From assembly GCF_009600315.1 (NCBI RefSeq), contig NZ_WIWC01000022.1, forward strand, positions 1 through 64,000: a DNA stretch of 64,000 nt. The letters run 5' to 3'. Of this stretch, positions 15,913 through 24,550 are shown in pieces. Numbering within the stretch: position 1 is the stretch's first letter; the number at the start of each line of letters is the position of its first letter. The position numbers and the translations under genes are program-made. The notes beneath the pieces were generated by a model. That model was not told where the DNA came from. It searched no databases and was given only the letters and a program-made list of their open reading frames with translations. The stretch comes from Pseudomonas helleri. Its GTDB lineage: Bacteria; Pseudomonadota; Gammaproteobacteria; Pseudomonadales; Pseudomonadaceae.

Positions 15913-17802
15913 ATGCACAACACCGAACTCAGCCGCCACGCGCGGCAAGTCATAGATGTCACCCAAGGCCGCCCGCTGGGTTGTGACCCTTCTATTATTC
16001 GTTCCTGGCAACGCTGCCTGGACGACTACCACCTCGATCCTGCGCAGACCATCGCCCCGACGGTGCTTGAGCACGCCCGGATTCTGGAGAGGCGGGAGCG
16101 TTTGCAGCAGGTGCTGCAATTTGCCGGGCATGAAATGAACAGCCTGCACCAGCAACTGTCCGGGGCCGGGCATGCGGTGCTGCTGACCGATGCTCACGGG
16201 GTAATTCTGAACTGCGTCACCGCGCCGACTGAGCGTGCCGTCTTTGAGCGGGCGGGTTTGTGGCTGGGCGCTGACTGGAGCGAGGCGCGCGAGGGGACCA
16301 ACGGAATCGGTACGTGCCTGATCGAGCGTCAGGCGTTGACGATTCATCAGGACGAGCACTTTCGCGGGCGTCATACCGGACTGACCTGTTCAGCGAGCCC
16401 GGTGTTCGATCCTCAGGGTGAATTGCTGGCGGTGTTGGATGTGTCCTCGGCCCGCCATGAGGTTTCACGCCAGAGCCAGTTTCATAGCATGGCGCTGATC
16501 AATCTCTCGACCAAGCTCATCGAAAACAACTACTTCCTGCGCCACTACGAGCATCAGTGGCTGCTGCGCTTCAATGTTCAAGCGCAGTCGGTGGGGCTAT
16601 TCAGTGAAGGGATGCTGGCGTTTGATGGCGACGGCGTGATTGTGGCGATCAATCAAAGTGCTTTGAATTTGCTCGGCAACGGTCGCGCAGGCTTGCTCGG
16701 GCAAGTTGTTGAAAGCGTATTCGACTGCCCGCGTGACGAGCTTTTCTCTCGGGCCAGCGCACAGGCCAATAACTGCTGGCCGTTACGCACGCGCGACGGT
16801 CGCAGTCTGTTTGTCGTCGTGCGTGGGCAGCCGCGCAGTATGCCGACGCCGCTCAAGGCTCAAGCGCTGCCTGAAGCCGCTCCGCGCCTGAACGGTATTT
16901 GTCTGGGGGATGAGGGCCTGCAACAGCATTTTCGACGGGCGCTGCGGGTGTTCGAGCGGGATGTGCCGTTGTTGATCAATGGCGAAACCGGTTCGGGCAA
17001 AGAGGTGTTCGCCAAGGCCGTGCATCAGGCCAGCTTGCGCAGCCAACAGCCTTTTATCGCACTCAATTGCGCGTCGATTCCCGAGAATTTGATTGAAAGC
17101 GAGCTGTTCGGTTATCGCGGTGGCAGTTTCACTGGCGCCCGCAAAGAAGGGATGCCGGGCAAGTTGCAGCAGGCCGATGGTGGCACGTTGTTTCTGGATG
17201 AAATTGGCGATATGCCGCTGGCGCTGCAAACCCGGCTATTAAGAGTATTGGAAGACCGCTTGGTGGTGCCGATTGGGGGTGAGCCGCTGGCGGTCAATGT
17301 GCGCATCATCAGTGCCACCCACCGCAACTTGCAGGAGCATGTGGCGGCGGGCACTTTTCGTGAAGATTTGTACTACCGGTTGAATGGGTTGGAGATTGGC
17401 TTGCCAGCCTTGCGAGATCGCACCGATAAAGCGCAGTTGCTGGACGTCTTGTTGGCGCAGGAGGCGGGGGACCAGCGGATCGCGGTCAGCCCTTGCGCGC
17501 GTGTTGCGTTGTTGGGTTTTGGCTGGCCGGGCAACGTACGGCAAATGCGCACGGTATTGCGAGCGATGGCCGCGTTGTGTGACAGCGGGGTGATTGAAGT
17601 GAATGATTTGCCGGGGGCCATTCGTCAGGTCACTGCTGAACCTGCCCGGCAGTCTGAACACCCGCTGGAAGATGCGGAAAAGTTGGCCTTGTTGGTGGCG
17701 CTGGAGCAGCACCGCTGGCATATGACGCAGACGGCAGAGCAGTTGGGGGTCAGTCGTAATACGCTTTATCGCAAGCTGCGCAGGCATGGGATAGCGCGTT
17801 GA
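15913..17802 (+). CDS. eatR: Sigma-54-dependent activator of ethanolamine catabolism
   Basis: A 629-residue bacterial enhancer-binding protein of the AcoR type. A GAF-like sensor region occupies about residues 60-215, the AAA+ domain about 320-545 with Walker A GETGSGKE (about 357-364) and the sigma-54 contact loop GSFTGA (about 404-409), and a Fis-type HTH the last 35 residues (MTQTAEQLGVSRNTLYRKL). In PAO1 the orthologue EatR (PA4021) with RpoN is established as the activator of the adjacent ethanolamine genes. The ATG at 15913 is chosen because GGAGA lies 9 nt before it and the protein then starts at the usual point; the open frame extends upstream to 15751. The GSFTGA form, with Ser for Ala, is a tolerated variant. 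Confidence 0.93.
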   Translation: MHNTELSRHARQVIDVTQGRPLGCDPSIIRSWQRCLDDYHLDPAQTIAPTVLEHARILERRERLQQVLQFAGHEMNSLHQQLSGAGHAVLLTDAHGVILNCVTAPTERAVFERAGLWLGADWSEAREGTNGIGTCLIERQALTIHQDEHFRGRHTGLTCSASPVFDPQGELLAVLDVSSARHEVSRQSQFHSMALINLSTKLIENNYFLRHYEHQWLLRFNVQAQSVGLFSEGMLAFDGDGVIVAINQSALNLLGNGRAGLLGQVVESVFDCPRDELFSRASAQANNCWPLRTRDGRSLFVVVRGQPRSMPTPLKAQALPEAAPRLNGICLGDEGLQQHFRRALRVFERDVPLLINGETGSGKEVFAKAVHQASLRSQQPFIALNCASIPENLIESELFGYRGGSFTGARKEGMPGKLQQADGGTLFLDEIGDMPLALQTRLLRVLEDRLVVPIGGEPLAVNVRIISATHRNLQEHVAAGTFREDLYYRLNGLEIGLPALRDRTDKAQLLDVLLAQEAGDQRIAVSPCARVALLGFGWPGNVRQMRTVLRAMAALCDSGVIEVNDLPGAIRQVTAEPARQSEHPLEDAEKLALLVALEQHRWHMTQTAEQLGVSRNTLYRKLRRHGIAR

Positions 17803-17813
17803 ACCCTGAAGCA

Positions 17814-17979
17814 CCCTCACCCCAACCCTCTCCCGGAGGGAGAGGGGGCAGATTGGCGGTGATTTTGAAATTGTGCACGGTCATTCCTCTCCTTTTTGGA
17901 GAATGGGGCAGATTGGCGATGAATGTGAAGGTGCACGCGGTCAGTCCCCTCTCCCTTAGGGAGAGGGTTAGGGTGAGGG
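17814..17979. repeat. Modular palindromic repeat, copy 1
   Basis: A 166-bp element with inverted ends CCCTCACCCCAACCCTCTCCC and GGGAGAGGGTTAGGGTGAGGG. It contains three hairpins with CTCTCC/GGAGAG arms (outer two plus a central CTCCTTTTTGGAG). The two spacers between hairpins are related to each other (GGCAGATTGGCGRTGA at both starts) but not to the spacers of other copies. It lies between eatR and mpl, both on the plus strand. Confidence 0.9.
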
Positions 17980-18058
17980 TTTAGGCCGTCGAACCGAAAC
18001 ATAGGTGCTAAAAGAACTCTCCTACGCTACCCTTCGCCGATGTTTTACGAGGTCGACT

Positions 18059-19408
18059 ATGCACATTCATATTCTTGGTATTTGCGGCACTTTCATGGGG
18101 TCTCTGGCGGTGTTGGCCAAAGAGCTGGGCCATCACGTTACCGGTTCCGACGCTAACGTCTATCCGCCAATGAGCACCCAGCTGCAAGCTCAAGGCATTG
18201 AATTGACGCAGGGCTATGACCCGGCCCAACTCGACCCCGCGCCCGATGTGGTGGTGATTGGCAATGCCCTGTCACGCGGCAACCCAGCGGTGGAGTATGT
18301 ACTGAATAAAGGCCTGCCCTATGTTTCAGGCCCGCAATGGCTGGCTGATCACGTGTTGCAAGGTCGCTGGGTGCTGGCCGTCGCGGGCACTCACGGCAAA
18401 ACCACCACCAGCAGCATGCTGGCCTGGGTGCTGGAGCACGCGGGCATGGCGCCGGGCTTTTTGATTGGCGGTGTGCCGCAGAACTTTGCCGTGTCCGCCC
18501 GTCTGGGTGATACGCCGTTCTTTGTGGTGGAAGCCGACGAATACGACAGCGCCTTTTTCGACAAGCGTTCAAAATTTGTTCACTACCGCCCACGCACTGC
18601 GATCCTCAATAACCTCGAGTTCGATCACGCAGACATCTTCCCCGATCTGCCAGCCATTGAGCGCCAATTTCACCATTTGGTGCGCACCATCCCGAGTGAA
18701 GGTCTGGTCATACATCCCACGACCGAGCCTGCATTGCAGCGCGTGATTGAGATGGGTTGCTGGACGCCGGTTCAAACCACCGGCGAAGGTGGTCAATGGC
18801 AAGCCCGTTTGCTCAGTGATGACGGCTCGCGTTTTGACGTGCTGTTCGAAGGCAGCGTGCAAGGCACAGTCGAATGGGATATGACAGGCCAGCACAACGT
18901 AGCCAATGCCTTGGCCACGCTGGCTGCCGCGCGTCACGTAGGTGTGGTGCCGAGCTTGGCTATCGCCGGGTTGAACGCGTTCAAAAGCGTAAAACGGCGC
19001 ATGGAAAAGGTCGCCGAAGTGCACGGCATCACCATTTATGACGACTTCGCCCATCACCCGACCGCCATTGCCACCACGCTGGATGGCCTGCGCAAACACA
19101 TCGGTGATGCGCCGCTGATTGCGGTGATTGAGCCGCGCTCCAATTCCATGAAGCTGGGCGCGCACCGTGATGGCTTGCCGCACAGTGTCGTGCAAGCCGA
19201 CCACGTGGTCTGGTACGCACCGGCCAATCTGGGCTGGGACCTTGCGGGCACTGTGGCTTCCAGCCCTGTGCCAACCAAGGTCTGCGACTCGCTGGAGGCC
19301 ATCATTGCCGAGGTCAAGGCGAAGGTCACGCCCGGTACTCATGTCGTCATCATGAGCAACGGCGGCTTTGGTGGTCTGCACGGTAAATTGGCGGACGCGC
19401 TGCGATGA
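18059..19408 (+). CDS. mpl: UDP-N-acetylmuramate:tripeptide ligase (murein recycling)
   Basis: A 449-residue Mur-ligase family enzyme that attaches recovered L-Ala-gamma-D-Glu-meso-DAP to UDP-MurNAc, returning it to peptidoglycan synthesis in the cytosol. The start [17 protein letters not shown] has the family's nucleotide-binding N-terminus. The ATP loop [18 protein letters not shown] lies near residue 108-125, and the Mpl-specific [11 protein letters not shown] follows at about 326-336. The ATG at 18059 is taken rather than the upstream GTG at 18005 on this basis. Its stop overlaps the ubiX start by 4 nt (ATGA), so the pair is translationally coupled. Confidence 0.96.
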   Translation: MHIHILGICGTFMGSLAVLAKELGHHVTGSDANVYPPMSTQLQAQGIELTQGYDPAQLDPAPDVVVIGNALSRGNPAVEYVLNKGLPYVSGPQWLADHVLQGRWVLAVAGTHGKTTTSSMLAWVLEHAGMAPGFLIGGVPQNFAVSARLGDTPFFVVEADEYDSAFFDKRSKFVHYRPRTAILNNLEFDHADIFPDLPAIERQFHHLVRTIPSEGLVIHPTTEPALQRVIEMGCWTPVQTTGEGGQWQARLLSDDGSRFDVLFEGSVQGTVEWDMTGQHNVANALATLAAARHVGVVPSLAIAGLNAFKSVKRRMEKVAEVHGITIYDDFAHHPTAIATTLDGLRKHIGDAPLIAVIEPRSNSMKLGAHRDGLPHSVVQADHVVWYAPANLGWDLAGTVASSPVPTKVCDSLEAIIAEVKAKVTPGTHVVIMSNGGFGGLHGKLADALR

Positions 19409-20034
19409 GCGGCCCGGAACGCATCACGCTGGCAGTCACCGGGGCTTCGGGTATGCCGTACGCGCTGCGCCTGCTCGACTGTCTGGTGCGGGAAGACCGC
19501 GAAGTGCACTTTCTGATTTCCAAGGCCGCCCAATTGGTGATGGCCACTGAAACCGATGTGCTGTTGCCACCCAAGCCCCAGGCCATGCAAACCTTTCTGA
19601 CCGAGTACACCGGCGCGGCGGCCGGTCAGATCCGGGTGTACGGCAAGGAAGACTGGATGTCGCCGGTGGCCTCCGGCTCAGGCGCGCCTGCTGCGATGGT
19701 GGTGGTGCCGTGTTCAACGGGCACTTTGTCGGGTATTGCGACGGGCGCTTGCAACAATCTGATTGAGCGCGCTGCCGATGTGACACTCAAAGAGCGCCGT
19801 CAGTTGATTCTGGTGCCCCGTGAGGCGCCGTATTCCAGTATCCACCTTGAAAACATGCTCAAGCTGTCGAACATGGGCGTCGTGATATTGCCAGCATCAC
19901 CGGGCTTTTATCACCAGCCGCAGACCATTGATGATCTGGTGGATTTTGTCGTGGCGCGGATTCTCAATCTGCTGAACATCCCGCAAGACATGCTCCCGCG
20001 GTGGGGCGAGCACCACGTGGGCGGCGATGAATAA
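19405..20034 (+). CDS. ubiX: Flavin prenyltransferase UbiX
   Basis: A 209-residue UbiX that joins dimethylallyl phosphate to FMN, giving the prenylated FMN cofactor required by the decarboxylase UbiD in ubiquinone synthesis. The flavin-binding [17 protein letters not shown] is at the N-terminus. The conserved [18 protein letters not shown] and [20 protein letters not shown] blocks lie in the second half. It overlaps mpl by 4 nt and the next lipoprotein gene by 8 nt, indicating a tight three-gene operon. Confidence 0.97.
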   Translation: MSGPERITLAVTGASGMPYALRLLDCLVREDREVHFLISKAAQLVMATETDVLLPPKPQAMQTFLTEYTGAAAGQIRVYGKEDWMSPVASGSGAPAAMVVVPCSTGTLSGIATGACNNLIERAADVTLKERRQLILVPREAPYSSIHLENMLKLSNMGVVILPASPGFYHQPQTIDDLVDFVVARILNLLNIPQDMLPRWGEHHVGGDE

Positions 20035-20314
20035 GGCGCTGCTGGCGCTGTTGATGACTTTGCATATGGGGGGTTGCGCCAGTGTTCGCACGCTGGACGC
20101 GGCCAAGCCGGGCGCCCCGGTGGTCTACTCAGGGACTCGGCTGGACCTCTATGCGCTGCAAGGCGGGTGTTGTGCAACGGAACGCCTTGGCGCCGAGGCC
20201 CCGCGTTATCCGGGGGCAGACCTGCCCGCCAGCGCGCTGCTCGACACGCTACTGCTGCCGTTGTCAGTGCTCACAGTGCTGGGTGTCGGCTTTCAGGCCA
20301 GCGGAGGGCTGTAA
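20027..20314 (+). CDS. Small YceK/YidQ-like lipoprotein
   Basis: A 95-residue putative lipoprotein with an N-terminal hydrophobic stretch and the lipobox MGGC (Cys at about residue 17), followed by residues typical of the YceK/YidQ family: [13 protein letters not shown] and, near the C-terminus, [21 protein letters not shown]. The start overlaps the ubiX stop by 8 nt. Function is unknown; membership of this family is the only supported statement. Confidence 0.85.
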   Translation: MNKALLALLMTLHMGGCASVRTLDAAKPGAPVVYSGTRLDLYALQGGCCATERLGAEAPRYPGADLPASALLDTLLLPLSVLTVLGVGFQASGGL

Positions 20315-20320
20315 GGCCGT

Positions 20321-20962
20321 TTACTTGCCGAGTTTGCGTAATTCATCCGACTCAATAACCCGCGTACCTTCTTGTTCCTCCAGCGCCAGACGCCACAGTG
20401 CGCGTGCGAGGTGGCAAGCCTCGATACCTTGGTACTTGCCCGGAATCAGTTTGGACAGCGGCCCGGCAATTTGCTCGGCCAGTCGCGGTTCAAGGCGATC
20501 ACCAATCAATATCGAGGGGCGGGCAATGGTCAGTTGTGGCCAGCCTTGAGCCCGCAGCGACTGCTCCATCTCGCCTTTGACCCGGTTATAAAACACCGAT
20601 GATTTCGGGTCGGCGCCGATGGCGCTAATCACCACCAGATGCCGTGCGCCCATTTCCAGGGCGCGTTTGGCAAACGCCACCACCATGTCATGGTCGACCG
20701 CCCGAAAAGCAGCCTCTGAGCCGGCTATTTTGATCGTGGTGCCCAGGCAGCAAAACGCCACATCAACCTTGCCGCTCAGTTGCGGCAGAAATACGGCAGG
20801 ATCGCCCACAGGGTTTTCAAGGTGTGGATGGGGTGCCAATGGTTTGCGCGACGGGGCCAGAACACGGTTGATGGTGGGCTCGTTCAGCAAACGGTCAAGC
20901 AAGTGTTCGCCGGTAAGCCCGGACGCTCCTGCCAGCAGAATGTTGGAAGGTCTCAAATGCAT
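20321..20962 (-). CDS. NAD(P)-binding oxidoreductase (atypical SDR)
   Basis: A 213-residue Rossmann-fold protein of the atypical short-chain dehydrogenase group (NAD(P)H-binding, HTATIP2-like). The nucleotide motif is [17 protein letters not shown] near residues 10-26. [24 protein letters not shown] and the [12 protein letters not shown] segment, with an active-site-like Tyr-x3-Lys, follow. The ATG at 20962 has AGGGAG 8 nt upstream and is preferred to 20983. It is convergent with the ubiX operon, 6 nt away, without a clear terminator. Substrate unknown. Confidence 0.88.
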   Translation of the reverse strand: MHLRPSNILLAGASGLTGEHLLDRLLNEPTINRVLAPSRKPLAPHPHLENPVGDPAVFLPQLSGKVDVAFCCLGTTIKIAGSEAAFRAVDHDMVVAFAKRALEMGARHLVVISAIGADPKSSVFYNRVKGEMEQSLRAQGWPQLTIARPSILIGDRLEPRLAEQIAGPLSKLIPGKYQGIEACHLARALWRLALEEQEGTRVIESDELRKLGK

Positions 20963-21011
20963 AGTGTGTCTCCCTTGATACATTCAGCTTAGTCAGCTCG
21001 GGGGGCTTTGC

Positions 21012-22694
21012 TTATTGCAAAGCCTGTTTTGCTTGCTGTTGACGTAAGCGTTGCCAGTGGGCCAGAACGCCTTTTGGCGCCCATAGTTGGGGATCGGAAG
21101 GTTCGTAACCCTCAGCCTGTTCTCGTTCAGTGATGGCGTGAGTGGCTAGCTTGAAAGCTTTTTGCAGGTCGTCGGTCTGGTTCAGCGCCTGAGCGAACAG
21201 CGCATTGCCGAAATAAGTGAAGTCGGCTTCTTCCGAACAACCAAATGAAACATTGTCAGCACTGGATGCGGTCATGATCAGGGTCTTTTCATCTTTGAGG
21301 GCCGGAATAAACCCGCCGGAATAACAGGACGAAATGACGATGATCTTGTCGCGGTTTTTCAATGGCGCCAGTGCCGCTGCAAGTTCGTCAGCGGCCAGGT
21401 CTGCAAGTTCCATGCGCGGTTGTTCCAGCACCAATTGGTGTTCGGCGGTGCCGTGGCTGGTGAGGTAGATAAACACCAAATCTTCGGGGCCCGTGCGTTC
21501 AGCCAAGGTTTTAGCGGCGCGGTAAAGATTTTCTCGGGTGGCCATTGGCCGGTCCAGGAGGTGATCGCGGTGGTTGATCAGGCTGATCTGGCCACGGCTG
21601 CCAAAGCGGCTGGCGAGCATGTTGTTGACGTACTCGGCTTCGCGCTTGAATACGCTTTGCTTGCCATCGCCGGCCAGCACCAGGCTGTACAGCTCGACGG
21701 CCGGGGTCGAGGGGGCAACCGCGTTCAGCGCTTCATTTAGCAGGGTGCCTTGATTGAGCAGCCCCAGCTCCAGCGGGTCGGGCAGCACGGCGCCTTTGGC
21801 ATCGCGCACCCGCTGGCCGTTTACCCATTCGCCGCTTAGTACGGTGCCATCACTCAAGGTCAGGGTGCCGTGGCCATGATAGGTGTCGGCGGCAAATTCA
21901 CCGACATAGGTGCTGCCATCGGGCATGCTCAGGTGACCTGGGCCGTTAAAACGCCACTCATTGAACTGGCCGCGATAGTGGGAACCGTCGATCCCGATCA
22001 ATTCGCCCTGACCGGTCAGGGCACCGTCCTTGAATTCACCGATCCAGACATCGCCGTCGGCATTTTCGTAGCGGCCTTTGCCATTCAACTGGTTGTTTTT
22101 GAAGGCACCTTCGTACTGGTCGCCATCAGCGCTGTTAAAGATGCCATTGCCTTCAAGATCGCCATTGACGAACTGGCCGCTGAACTCATTGCCACTGGCG
22201 TCACTGCGCTTGCCTTCGCCGTGGGGTTTGCCGTGGGCGAACTGACCCTGATACTGGCTGCCGTCTTCGAGCTCAAGGTGGCCGATACCCGAAAATTGAT
22301 CATCCTTGAATTCACCGCGGTAGGTCATTTCGCCCTGTTTGAGGGTGCCTTCCCCTTCGCGTCGGCCTTGCTTGAAGCCGCCGACATAGGTGCTGTCATG
22401 GGTGGTCAGGCTGCCTTGTCCGCTATAGAGACCTTGCTCGAAGCCGCCGCGATAGACGTCACCATTGCTGGCGTGCCATTCGCCCTGACCCTGCCACAAG
22501 CCCTTGTGGAATTCACCGGCGTACCAACTGCCATTGGGGTAGTCGATGCGGCCCTGGCCTTGCAGTAGCCCATTGACCACTTCGCCGCGATAACGCCCGC
22601 CATCCGGCAGGCGTGCGTCGGGTGGCAATAGCGATTCCCCCTCACCGCAGGCAGTCAGCAGCAATGTCAAAGCAAGGGGAGCAAGTGAGCGCAT
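21012..22694 (-). CDS. MORN-repeat lipoprotein with C13/caspase-like protease domain
   Basis: A 560-residue putative lipoprotein: signal sequence with LLLTAC lipobox (Cys16), then about 12 MORN repeats (residues 34-295, of the type YRGEFxxGxxxGxG) and a C-terminal peptidase C13 (legumain/caspase-like) domain. The catalytic His is seen in YLTSHGTAEH (His414) and the Cys in VISSCYSGGF (Cys457), so the dyad is intact. Start 22694 is chosen because it gives the lipoprotein signal. The combination suggests an envelope-anchored Cys protease with a membrane- or ligand-binding repeat platform; its substrate is unknown. It is transcribed alone, divergent from lrgA. Confidence 0.88.
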   Translation of the reverse strand: MRSLAPLALTLLLTACGEGESLLPPDARLPDGGRYRGEVVNGLLQGQGRIDYPNGSWYAGEFHKGLWQGQGEWHASNGDVYRGGFEQGLYSGQGSLTTHDSTYVGGFKQGRREGEGTLKQGEMTYRGEFKDDQFSGIGHLELEDGSQYQGQFAHGKPHGEGKRSDASGNEFSGQFVNGDLEGNGIFNSADGDQYEGAFKNNQLNGKGRYENADGDVWIGEFKDGALTGQGELIGIDGSHYRGQFNEWRFNGPGHLSMPDGSTYVGEFAADTYHGHGTLTLSDGTVLSGEWVNGQRVRDAKGAVLPDPLELGLLNQGTLLNEALNAVAPSTPAVELYSLVLAGDGKQSVFKREAEYVNNMLASRFGSRGQISLINHRDHLLDRPMATRENLYRAAKTLAERTGPEDLVFIYLTSHGTAEHQLVLEQPRMELADLAADELAAALAPLKNRDKIIVISSCYSGGFIPALKDEKTLIMTASSADNVSFGCSEEADFTYFGNALFAQALNQTDDLQKAFKLATHAITEREQAEGYEPSDPQLWAPKGVLAHWQRLRQQQAKQALQ

Positions 22695-22858
22695 GGCAGG
22701 ATCCGCAAAGTTAGGCCTGCGAGTATGCCGCAGCAACCCAAGCGGCTCTATAGGTGCGCATGAAACATGTGTACATATTCGGCGGGTAGCCGATGCCGGC
22801 TTGAGAAGGGACGTGCTTATAATGCAGGGCCAAAAATAATAATCGCTGGAGAGGTGAA

Positions 22859-23221
22859 ATGTTGTTACGCGGTTTGACTTGGCTGGTGCTGTTTCAATTG
22901 CTCGGCACGGCCCTCAATCACTTGTTCGTCCCGGTATTGCCGGGGCCGATCATCGGCCTGTTACTGCTGTTGGTGTTCTTGATGGTGCGCGGTCGGGTGA
23001 GCGAGCCTTTAAGCCAGGCCGCCAGTGGTTTATTGCGCTATTTGCCCTTGTTGCTAGTGCCGCCAGCGGTAGGCGTGATGGTCTATGCCGCGGACATCGC
23101 GGCCGATTTTTGGGCGATTGCCGGGGCGTTGGTGCTGTCGCTGCTGATCTCCATGGCGTTTGTCGGAGTGCTGATGCAGCGCTTGCTCAAAGGCCACGCT
23201 CATCCTGAGGAGCGGCCATGA
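22859..23221 (+). CDS. CidA/LrgA-family membrane protein
   Basis: A 120-residue protein with four predicted membrane segments, typical of the holin-like CidA/LrgA family. The conserved PGPIIGLLLLLVFL and the LLRYLPLLLVPPAVGVMVY stretch are present. It pairs with LrgB, whose gene overlaps by 4 nt (ATGA), as in other bacteria. The pair is associated with murein hydrolase control, programmed lysis and, in some species, pyruvate or small-acid transport. GAGAGGTG precedes the ATG and a TATAAT -10 box lies at 22818-22823. Confidence 0.93.
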   Translation: MLLRGLTWLVLFQLLGTALNHLFVPVLPGPIIGLLLLLVFLMVRGRVSEPLSQAASGLLRYLPLLLVPPAVGVMVYAADIAADFWAIAGALVLSLLISMAFVGVLMQRLLKGHAHPEERP

Positions 23222-23934
23222 ACCTTGAATGGCAGGACGCCTGGCAGTCGGTGATTCATCACCCCTTGTTTGGCATTGGTATCACTCTGGGTGCCTATCA
23301 ATTAGTGCTGGCGACCTATGAAAAGACCCGCTGGATTTTCCTGCAACCGGTGCTGGCTTCCATGCTGCTGGTCATTGGGGTGTTGCTCAGTTGCGGTTTG
23401 AGTTACGTCGAATACCGCAAAAGCACCGAGATTCTCAGCATTCTGCTGGGCCCGGCCACCGTGGCGCTGGCGGTGCCGCTTTACTTGAACCTGCGGCGGA
23501 TTCATCAGCTGTTCTGGCCCATCTTTACTACGCTGGTGTTTGGAGGTGTTGTGGCGACCGCCTCGGTGGTGCTGCTGGGGCAGTGGTTCGGTGCCGAGCA
23601 CATGATGTTGATGACATTGGCGCCCAAGTCAGTCACCTCGCCAATCGCCATGCTGGTGGCCGAACAAATCGGTGGCGTTGCGGCGCTGGCAGCAGTATTT
23701 GTACTCATTACCGGGGTGATCGGAGCCATTTTCGGCCCAGGTCTGTTACGACTTTTGCGGGTTCACAGCCCGGAAGCGCGCGGCATGGCGCTGGGCATGA
23801 CCGCCCATGCGGTGGGCACATCGGTGGCCTTGCAGGAAGGCGAAGAATGCGGCGCCTTTGCGGCGCTGGCGATGAGTTTGATGGGCGTGGCAACGGCTGT
23901 ATTTTTGCCATTTGCCGTCTCCCTTATAGCGTAG
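23218..23934 (+). CDS. LrgB-family membrane protein
   Basis: A 238-residue multi-spanning protein of the LrgB/CidB family, of normal length. The diagnostic PKSVTSPIAMLVAEQIGG and ARGMALGMTAHAVGTS motifs are both present. It acts in the inner membrane with the LrgA-like partner encoded immediately upstream. Followed by the Lon-N domain gene after 10 nt, which is probably cotranscribed. Confidence 0.94.
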   Translation: MNLEWQDAWQSVIHHPLFGIGITLGAYQLVLATYEKTRWIFLQPVLASMLLVIGVLLSCGLSYVEYRKSTEILSILLGPATVALAVPLYLNLRRIHQLFWPIFTTLVFGGVVATASVVLLGQWFGAEHMMLMTLAPKSVTSPIAMLVAEQIGGVAALAAVFVLITGVIGAIFGPGLLRLLRVHSPEARGMALGMTAHAVGTSVALQEGEECGAFAALAMSLMGVATAVFLPFAVSLIA

Positions 23935-23944
23935 GAACCAAATT

Positions 23945-24538
23945 ATGACGTTGCCGTTGTTTCCTTTAAACACTGTGTTGTTTCCGGGCTGCGTACTGGA
24001 CTTGCAGATCTTCGAAGCGCGCTATCTGGACATGATTGCCCGCTGCATGAAGCAGGGGACGGGCTTTGGTGTGGTGTGCATTCTGGAAGGTGAAGAGGTC
24101 GGCGACGCACCGCAAGGTATTGCCCGGGTGGGGTGTGAGGCGTTGGTCCGTGATTTTCAGCGTCAGGACAATGGCCTGTTGGGGATTCGGGTCGAAGGCG
24201 GGCGCCGTTTTGAGGTGCTGGACACCGAGCTTCAGCGCGATCAACTCATGGTGGCAGAGGTTGAGTGGCTGGACGAGGTGCCCGAGCAGCCCTTGGCCGA
24301 AGAAGACCAGGACCTGCTGGCGTTGCTCAAGGCGCTGGCCGAGCACCCGATGGTGGCGGCCTTGAACATGAGCACCGAGGTGGCGGGGCAGCAGTCGTTG
24401 GCCAATCAGTTGGCGTATCTCTTGCCCTTTGCCGAAGAGGACAAGCTGGAGCTGCTGCTGGTCAATGACCCGCAGCAGCGTCTGGACGGCATCCAGGTCC
24501 TGCTCGATGAAATGCAGGGCGAGATGCTCAATAGTTGA
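23945..24538 (+). CDS. LON-substrate-binding-domain protein
   Basis: A 197-residue protein consisting of only the N-terminal substrate-binding (LON) domain of Lon proteases, without ATPase or peptidase modules. LPLFPLNTVLFPGCVLDLQIFEARY at the start is the domain's signature. Such stand-alone Lon-N proteins are common in pseudomonads; the function is unknown, possibly an adaptor or a binding protein. It follows lrgB closely and converges with the DedA-PAP2 gene. Confidence 0.92.
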   Translation: MTLPLFPLNTVLFPGCVLDLQIFEARYLDMIARCMKQGTGFGVVCILEGEEVGDAPQGIARVGCEALVRDFQRQDNGLLGIRVEGGRRFEVLDTELQRDQLMVAEVEWLDEVPEQPLAEEDQDLLALLKALAEHPMVAALNMSTEVAGQQSLANQLAYLLPFAEEDKLELLLVNDPQQRLDGIQVLLDEMQGEMLNS

Positions 24539-24550
24539 GCAGCACCCCCG

